From NCBI GenBank assembly GCA_017163975.1, contig JAFFSR010000300.1, positions 1,009,501 through 1,073,500 on the forward strand: DNA of 64,000 bases, read 5' to 3'. Source of the stretch: Anastatus disparis. Its lineage: Eukaryota > Arthropoda > Insecta > Hymenoptera > Eupelmidae. This document shows, piece by piece, positions 57,504 through 64,000 of the stretch; position 1 is the stretch's first letter; each line of letters begins with the position of its first letter. The position numbers were made by a program, and so were the translations under genes. Below the pieces are notes generated by a model, which was not told the origin of the DNA, searched no databases, and worked only from the letters and a program-made list of their open reading frames with translations.

Positions 57504-58008
57504 TAACTTTTACAAAAAGTAGTTTTGAAACAGTTTTCAAATCTTGAATCAAATGATTTTTAAGTAAAAGAATATAAGCTTGGACAAGCATGATTTCAAG
57601 TTTTCAATTAAATAATCATACTTTTTAAAGTTTATGTCTAAGCTTCATATTATTAATAAACTAAATGAATAAAATTTTAATATTAAATTACGTTTTCCAT
57701 AACAACTTTTACTCACCGAAATTGATTATTTATAAAATTTTTAATAAAAACATACAATTTAATGTTTAATATTTAACGCGTTTTATTAGGTGACGATGAC
57801 TCTAAAAATTATTTATTTTAATACGAAATATACTTATAAAATTTACCAAATGTAATGTTCAAATTCAAATTAAAAAAAAAATTACATTTTAAAGATTCCA
57901 AGGATTATATGAGTGAAAAAAAATATTATCTTTCGATAAAAACTTTTGTAATAATCATTATAATTCATAGTTCAGTAAAAGGTTTCTGCAGAATGATTAA
58001 AAATTGCT

Positions 58009-59155
58009 TTAACGGTAGGCCGGAGTAGAACCTGATACCGACCGAGTAACAATTGAGTTGTTTGTTATTTACTCAAGTTTTAATCGGTGTATCTTCAAAT
58101 TAAAGGTCGAGCGCAATAGATATTATTATTATGAACATCTATGCACAAGAAAAAAAATATCTACCGGTTTGTTTTTGAGAAAAGTAAGGAACGCCGAAGT
58201 AAAAGTTTATGTTTATAATATTTTCGCGTTCCTTACTTTCTTCAAAAACAAAGCTGTAGAATTTTTTTTTCTTGTGCATAGATGTTCATGATAATAATAT
58301 CTATTGCGCTCGACCTTTAATTTGAAGATACACCGATTAAAACTTGAGTAAATAACAAAAATGCCAATTAGACAAGGACAGCGAATCCGGCCTGCTCTTA
58401 AAAAACGGTAGGCCGGAGTAGAACCTGATACCGACCGAGTAACAATTGAGTTGTTTGTTATTTACTCAAGTTTTAATCGGTGTATCTTCAAATTAAAGGT
58501 CGAGCGCAATAGATATTATTATTATGAACATCTATGCACAAGAAAAAAAATATCTACCGGTTTGTTTTTGAGAAAAGTAAGGAACGCCGAAGTAAAAGTT
58601 TATGTTTATAATATTTTCGCGTTCCTTACTTTCTTCAAAAACAAAGCTGTAGAATTTTTTTTCTTGTGCATAGATGTTCATGATAATAATATCTATTGCG
58701 CTCACCTAATTGAAGATACACCGATTAAAACGAGTAAATAACAAAAACAATTAGACAAGGACAGCGAATCCGGCCTGCTCTTAAAAACTACCGGTAAACC
58801 TAACCGACCGAGTAACAATTGAGTTGTTTGTTATTTACTCAAGTTTTAATCGGTGTATCTTCAAATTTCACGCAATAGATTTTTATTATGAACATCTATG
58901 CACAAAAAAAATATCTACCGGTTTGTTTTTGAGAAAAGTAAGGAACGCCGAAGTAAAAGTTTATGTTTATAATATTTTCGCGTTCCTTACTTTCTTCAAA
59001 AACAAAGCTGTAGAATTTTTTTTTCTTGTGCATAGATGTTCATGATAATAATATCTATTGCGCTCGACCTTTAATTTGAAGATACACCGATTAAAACTTG
59101 AGTAAATAACAAAAATGCCAATTAGACAAGGACAGCGAATCCGGCCTGCTCTTAA
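58009..59155. mobile_element. Three tandem ~390-bp palindromic TTAA MITEs (copies F1-F3)
   Basis: The units are 58009-58401, 58402-58784 and 58785-59155. Each runs from a cggtaggccggagtag-like start to ggacagcgaatccggcctgctcTTAA. Each is a long palindrome (tgaacatctatgcacaagaaaaa... mirrored by ttcttgtgcatagatgttca) around a short loop. The third unit's left end is degraded, and small deletions distinguish units. The paralogous site at 60844-60847 has a single TTAA and no insert. Frames at 58058, 58451 and 58824 are readings of the palindrome, not genes. Confidence 0.9.
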
Positions 59156-59434
59156 AAAAGGATTGCAATAATTATTTTATTTGCTCGCAACTACGATTTT
59201 AACTTGTAAAATAAATGAATAATAAAGAGCGTCGATTGCTAAGAACCAAAATCAATTCGGAGAATCCGTTCGCAAGAGCGTAAGCAAAGCCACCCCTTCC
59301 CGGCCTCCCTTTTTTGAACCATACATATAGTCAAGTGTTTAGAAAAATCGCGCTACATGTATAGATATCGTGCTTACTCTAAACCGCACCCCCACTCTCA
59401 CTTGCCTCAGCCAAAGAAGACTTTTCGCGAGCAA

Positions 59435-59442
59435 TATAAAAG
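59435..59442 (+). promoter_or_regulatory. TATA-box-like element, copy 1
   Basis: TATAAAAG in a GC-richer context, followed ~65-75 bp on by a conserved acgcattag..ttcaagt segment. It is preserved in the duplicate. No transcript can be defined downstream. Confidence 0.4.
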
Positions 59443-59522
59443 TAGCCAACCCACCCTTAGGTGTGACAATGTGTTGACTCTTCCATACGCATTAGAATTC
59501 AAGTTATAGTTACGTTCAAGTT

Positions 59523-60449
59523 TCTCTTAATTTATCGTAGATTTCATTGTTTTATCGGTCATATTTTTTAATGAAAAGGTTTATTTTTTATGCTTACTGC
59601 TATTATTATTTTTTTAATTTATGTCTCGAATTGAAATATTCATAAACGTGACCAGTGCTGGATATTAATATTCAATGTGGCTTCGAATTTCATAAACTAA
59701 AAATATTTTATCAAGTATCTGTGATATATTTTTTTTATCGTGTTGTAAAATCAGTTGGAGAAAATTGCCGTACATAGTGATTTTAGTGTATAATATTTTT
59801 GTTCGACGGCAACGTACATCTGTAACTATATTATTATATCGTCCGGTGCTGTGAGGTAAAAGCTTCAAGTAAAAATGTTATTACTATGTATACAAGTGTA
59901 AGCAAAAAGTGTAGGAGAATAGCTATTCCAATTTTTTAATGAGAGGCCGTATAAAAGTTATTGCATTATATCATTAAATAATTATTGTATTTTTATATTT
60001 TTTTTTACAATAATTGTTTATTAAGTTTAAAATCTTTAATTTAGAGTGAAAAATTAAATAATTAAAATAATTTTTTTATGATTATAATTTTTAATGTAAG
60101 ACGCGCATCAAAACATATGAACATTTTAACACGGTTTGATTCTAACATCAAATAAAAATAAAAATTTCATTAAAATCCTTTTAAAAAATGCTATAACAAT
60201 GATTATGATTAAAATGAGTTGTAAGTGTATAATTGCCTGTCCATGCAATGTTTCTTTTCACTTATTAAACGATTGCTTATTCTCTTTAATGTTAGCCTAA
60301 ATAAACCAAAATAAATAGTGATATTGTTTCAAACAAAATTAAATGATACATTTTTAAGAAATTTGTTCTTCCTAGGTTTTTTTATTAGTTTTCGAATTTT
60401 TATAAAAAAAGTTAAAATTTCAGAAAAAATTTTAAAATATAAGAATATA
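59523..60449. other. AT-rich spacer between the duplicates
   Basis: No convincing coding sequence is seen. A 67-codon minus-strand frame (59665-59868) shows no recognisable domain. Confidence 0.5.
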
Positions 60450-61215
60450 AGCTCGTTCGAAATTTATGTCCAAAATTCATATAATTCATAAACTGAATTA
60501 ACACAATTTTAACATCAAATAACGTTTTCCATAATAGCTTGTACTCGCTAACATTGATTATTTGACGAATTCATTAAGAAAAAACATACAATTTAATGTT
60601 TCATATTTAACGCGTTTTATTAGGTGACGATGACTTTAAAAATTATTTATTCTTAATACGAAATATACTTATAAAATTTACCAAATGTAATGTTCAAATT
60701 CAAATTAAAAAAAAATTTACATTTTAAAGATTCCAAGGATTATATGAGTGAAAAAAAATATTATCTTTCGATAAAAACTTTTGTAATAATCATTATAATT
60801 CATAGTTCAATAAAAGGTTTCTGCAGAATGATTAAAAATTGCTTTAAAAAAGGATTGCAATAATTATTTTATTTGCTCGCAACTACGATTTTAACTTGTA
60901 AAATAAATGAATAATAAAGAGCGTCGATTGCTAAGAACCAAAATCATTTCGGAGAATCCGTTCGCAAGAGCGTAAGCAAAGCCACCCCTTCCCGGCCTCC
61001 CTTTTTTGAACCATACATATAGTCAAGTGTTTAGAAAAATCGCGCTACATGTATAGATATCGTGCTTACTCTAAACCGCACTCCCACTCTCACTTGCCTC
61101 AGCCAAAGAAGACTTTTCGCGAGCAATATAAAAATAGCCAACCCACCCTTAGGTGTGACAATGTGTTGACTCTTCCATACGCATTAGCATTCAAGTCATA
61201 GTTACGTTGAAGTTT
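60450..61215 (+). repeat. Direct duplication, copy 2 (empty site)
   Basis: This copy is continuous across gctTTAAaaaaggattgc at 60841-60858, exactly where copy 1 carries the MITE triplet. Identity falls off at both ends. Confidence 0.88.
61127..61134 (+). promoter_or_regulatory. TATA-box-like element, copy 2
   Basis: TATAAAAA lies at the same position within the duplicate as the copy at 59435. The flanking gcgagcaa and tagccaacccaccctta are conserved. Confidence 0.4.
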
Positions 61216-61665
61216 TAAAAGATTTAAAACGCAACTATTTCTCTTTGAAGCTTTTGGCTGTCTCTTACTTTTGTAAATATTTGCATTTGGAAAAGAACAT
61301 TTTTTTTACTAAAAGATACTGTAATGTAATTAAAAAATTACTACAAATACTTGACCCCCCATTTTAAACCTAAATAAACGAGTAATTCCATTTTTAAACT
61401 GTAAAAATGTAACTGTAATTAAAAAATGACTACAAATATTTTACCCTCATTTTAAACATAAATAAACGAGTGATTAGATTTCAAATGATGTAGGTCGACT
61501 GTACTTATTTTTCCAAATCGCTTAAGGCTATGTAAAACGGACACTACACCTGTACTCATACATATTAACTATCTTTTTATTTAATTGCAAAATTTCAGAA
61601 AAAGGAATACTCCAGCTTATTGAATGGATTATGAAGATTATTCCGTTACATTTTTAAGTAAATTC
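61216..61665. other. AT-rich non-coding stretch
   Basis: It contains a short local repeat (gtaattaaaaaat.actacaaatatt near 61325 and 61411, each followed by cattttaaac.taaataaacgag). No gene is seen. Confidence 0.5.
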
Positions 61666-62056
61666 TTAAGAATCTGCTGGAACCAAGCTGGTGACTTATT
61701 TCAGTGCTCACAATAAACGATTACAATAATTCATTTACTTATTTATATGACAAAAATATAGTCATTTTTTTAAATCATATAAAAAATACTTAAAAATAGT
61801 TCCAGCGACAAAAAAAAAAAATTTTCATAAAGCGTAAGATGCCAAATTGACATGTATTGCATGAAAATTACTATCATATCGTCTGTCCGATGTAATTTTT
61901 CGTTTTATAACAACGTGTTGTATTTTTTTATCGCCGGAACTGTTGTTAATTATTCTTTATATACATGATTATGGGAAATGACCATAGTTTTGCCCTGTAA
62001 ATTATTAAATAATTCATTATTAGCATTTATTGTAAGCACTGAATTAACAAAGAGAG
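61666..62056. mobile_element. Foldback relative of TTAA MITE copy E
   Basis: It starts TTAAGAATCTGCTGGAACC. Its first ~190 bp match copy E (ggtgactta.tt..gtgct, tatagtcattt). The right half is the same sequence inverted (atgaccatagttttg, gcatttattgtaagcactgaa), truncated at the right end. Confidence 0.65.
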
Positions 62057-62059
62057 TGC

Positions 62060-62545
62060 ATTGCATTTAAATCTCGGATTTCCTCTTTACTTCGTAATAT
62101 TTTTTCTTATATAAAATCTCAACAACGCTCGATTTTTTCAGAGTTATGAGCAGTTTCGTTTATTTTGTAAAAAAATTAGCATTTGCTCTATAGTTGTACA
62201 GTTTTCGAACTACTTATTCTATAAGTTTTTCACTAATTGCATGTTAAAGTTGAGATTAAAACCTTTCGATTAAGAAAAAAATTCAATTGTTTAAAAAGCT
62301 CCAATTTTTTAAAAGATAAGGAAATAAAAATAGCGCAAATATTTAGCTGAAAATGTGCATACAAAATAAATGCAACATTTCAGTATTACTTTCGTTTTAA
62401 TTTTCATGTTTAAACTTTTTGAACATTTTTTTAACTTCAGATTTTGTTAACGTTTTTTTTAATCGAAATGTTTTAATCTCAATTTTAATATGCAATTACT
62501 AATAACCTTATAGAATAAGTAGTTCGAAAACTGCAACTATGCCTA
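62060..62545. repeat. Foldback built from the piggyBac 3' end
   Basis: At 62325-62540 the sequence tracks 54735-54935, including the last transposase codons (gcgcaaatattt.gctgaaaat) and the 3' flank. At 62195-62290 the same flank is inverted. Further left, 62060-62165 matches 55155-55300 inverted. Confidence 0.6.
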
Positions 62546-63170
62546 TTGTATACTCCGATTCACTTACAGAATCTATCTGTTGTAAAGATCTACAAAGATT
62601 ATTATTTTTTATTAATTTATAAAAAAATACAATGAAATATGATAAATAATTGTATACGGTACTTTTTCATGTAAAATATTTTTTTATTGATTTATTTGTA
62701 ATAAAATGTTAAAAACGATGACGGACTCCCTCCTTTCTAATAATATATGCATTCAAAATGTACGATTCAATAATGCGTGAAATAAAATTTTTTTTATATG
62801 CAATAAAGAAATTTGTAAGATTGCACCTGAATACGGACAACTCAAGGAATTCATCACTATATATAAAAAGTTAAAAAAAAAACGTTCAATGAATAATACT
62901 TTGAAGTTGGGTTGATGGAGCTTGATAATAAATTTTCATTCAAAGTTTATAAAAAAATAACAATTGATTTATTTTATAAAAATAACTGAATTTAAATTGC
63001 TTTAGTGTGAATATTTAAAAGACATCAATAAAATAAAAGAAGCTATAATTGTTACTGAAAACTGTACGAAACGATAAACTTAATTTTAGACTGATTTTGT
63101 GTTTGTAAATTTCTTACAAACACAAAACATGAATTACAAAACATTTATGAGTGGCATGCAATCGTTTAAT
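62546..63170. other. AT-rich non-coding stretch
   Basis: A small inverted pair (tttgtgtttgtaaatttcttacaaacacaaaa) lies near 63097-63127. No gene is seen. Confidence 0.5.
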
Positions 63171-63173
63171 AAT

Positions 63174-63313
63174 GAATAGTACATTATTGACCAAGGATGC
63201 ATATTGATCATTCTCGGCGAGTGCGAACTTTTGGGGCCGAGTGTAGCGAGGCCTCGAAAGTTGCACGAGCTAGGATGATCAATATGCATCTATGGTCTAA
63301 TATACTATTTTTT
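63174..63313. repeat. ~140-bp foldback with GC-rich centre
   Basis: The arms gtacattattgaccaaggatgcat and atgcatctatggtctaatatac enclose gagtgcgaacttttggggccgagtgtagcgag. The centre resembles that of the foldback at 29505-29560. Confidence 0.75.
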
Positions 63314-63379
63314 TGTCCCGAGGCTGAGGCATTTAAAGTTTTTCCGCAGGACGCAAAATGACCGGGACAAAAAAATAGT
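63304..63379. repeat. Hairpin
   Basis: ctatttttttgtcccg and cgggacaaaaaaatag pair around a ~45-bp loop. It overlaps the end of the previous foldback. Confidence 0.8.
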
Positions 63380-63430
63380 TTTTTTGTACAAGAAATACAA
63401 TTGTCTATGATAAAAAATAAAAAGAAACTT

Positions 63431-63637
63431 AAAGGTGACCATAGAGGTTAAGTTAAATTTTATTTCCTAGTTTTCGAATCATTCTTTTAATCTATAACAT
63501 TTTGGGGATTTTCAAGTTATTCACTATTCTACAGGTTTAAAAAATTTGCGAATAATTAAAGGATATAAAAATTATATTAAAAGCCTGATTTATAAACCAA
63601 AAAAAAAGACCTAACCTAATCTCTGAAGTCGCTTTTA
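63431..63637. mobile_element. MITE related to copy C
   Basis: The ends aaaggtgaccatagaggttaa and ctaatctctgaagtcgctttt are imperfect inverted repeats. The right end (cctaacctaat..ctgaagtcgc) matches the right end of the MITE at 41450-41662. The TTAA border is degraded. Confidence 0.55.
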
Positions 63638-63745
63638 TATTGAATATTGTTTGATATCCATGTTTATGCTTCTTTTTATTAAATTTTAGCCATATTTATA
63701 CATAATGTTAGTAATTCTTACAGATAAAAATCTCATTGACTCTTA

Positions 63746-64000
63746 ATGAATCGTTTACCTGGTAAACACCGTGGTTCGGCCAGATATTTTCATAATGGTT
63801 TCACATACCATAACGACAGAAGATTTGAGAATACGATCTTCCGATGTGAGCATAGAAACGATCGAGGGTGTCGGGCTAGATTATATGTAAATAATTTTGA
63901 CGATTTAGCAAATGCTATAATTAATGTCATGGATCATCATAATCACGATGGTGACAATTTACTTTTGTTAAAAGAACAGTTTTGTAATGAGCTGATGAAT
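63746..64000 (+). CDS. FLYWCH-type zinc-finger protein, N-terminus (runs off window)
   Basis: ATG 63746 follows an in-frame TGA by two codons and opens 85 codons without a stop to the window edge. The peptide has RYFHNGFTYHN, then FRCEHRN and GCRARLYV with two Cys, and MDHHNHDGD with two His. This C...C...H.H arrangement after an aromatic F.Y start is the FLYWCH zinc-finger pattern; the usual Trp before the first Cys is Phe here. FLYWCH fingers occur in DNA-binding host proteins and at the N-terminus of MULE-type transposases. With MITEs on its left, the transposon origin cannot be excluded. A possible splice acceptor (attcttacag) ends at about 63722, so this may be the start of a later exon. 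Confidence 0.65.
   Translation, partial: MNRLPGKHRGSARYFHNGFTYHNDRRFENTIFRCEHRNDRGCRARLYVNNFDDLANAIINVMDHHNHDGDNLLLLKEQFCNELMN

Larger units (their letters stand above)
57575..59522 (+). repeat. Direct duplication, copy 1 (interrupted by a MITE triplet)
   Basis: The flanks 57620-58012 and 59156-59522 match 60450-61215 at high identity. The duplicated unit ends in a GC-richer segment with cggcctccctttttt, cgcgagcaatataaaagtagcc and ttgactcttccatacgcatta. Confidence 0.88.

Noticed and set aside
58058..59045. Three similar frames of 73-96 codons
   Set aside because: They are readings through the triplicated palindromic MITE. Their similarity comes from the tandem copying, and no domain is present.

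Overview
The window is AT-rich, repeat-dense eukaryotic DNA. It is most likely from an insect: it holds an errantivirus-like Ty3/Gypsy element with an env-type gene, a BEL/Pao element, a piggyBac transposase remnant, tRNA-headed SINEs and a ZP-domain-type host gene fragment with canonical introns. A hymenopteran is possible, but the sequence alone does not prove it. Almost everything recognisable is mobile or repetitive, and nearly every transposon coding region is broken. Only two host-like coding segments could be supported: two exons of a ZP-N-type protein (16651-17211, minus) and a FLYWCH-like zinc-finger start that runs off the right edge (63746-64000, plus).

Layout. 1-5677: decayed Gypsy/errantivirus-like element (gag, RT, RNase H, integrase, env, 3' LTR). 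5900-6674 and 8501-13425: long TG/TA alternating tracts interrupted by an LTR-like segment that carries a 389-bp TTAA-flanked foldback MITE. 13758-16500: several MITEs and a tRNA-like sequence. 16651-17211: ZP-type exons. 17482-50678: a ~33-kb structure whose ends are inverted copies of one ~1.7-kb sequence. Its interior is a ~281-bp satellite array that has been split by a near-complete BEL/Pao element (22017-30463, 5-bp target duplication), a 5'-truncated LINE (32673-36687), a CACTA-like element (37025-38237), an LTR-like block with a 2.2-kb palindrome, and further foldbacks. The right arm carries a 3.36-kb Helitron. 50700-57503: more foldbacks, a broken piggyBac transposase and a SINE. 57575-61215: a direct duplication with TATA-type promoter-like sequence, one copy of which is interrupted by three tandem ~390-bp MITEs. 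61666-63637: further foldbacks.

The most informative signal is that several insertions can be compared with an uninterrupted paralogous site inside the same window. The MITE triplet at 58009 has an empty site at 60844. The 213-bp MITE at 41450 has an empty site in the opposite palindrome arm near 40128. The Helitron (46785-50140) and the SINE (17834-18269) each have an empty site in the opposite arm of the large inverted repeat. These give insertion sites and target preferences (TTAA, A^T, 12-bp duplication) without any database. A group of 210-440-bp palindromic elements with TTAA ends (termini mainly TTAAGAG...) recurs at least eight times and is the best candidate here for a poorly described mobile family.

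Limits: all repeat boundaries were read by eye, family assignments rest on motif recognition, and no alignment or database search was possible.
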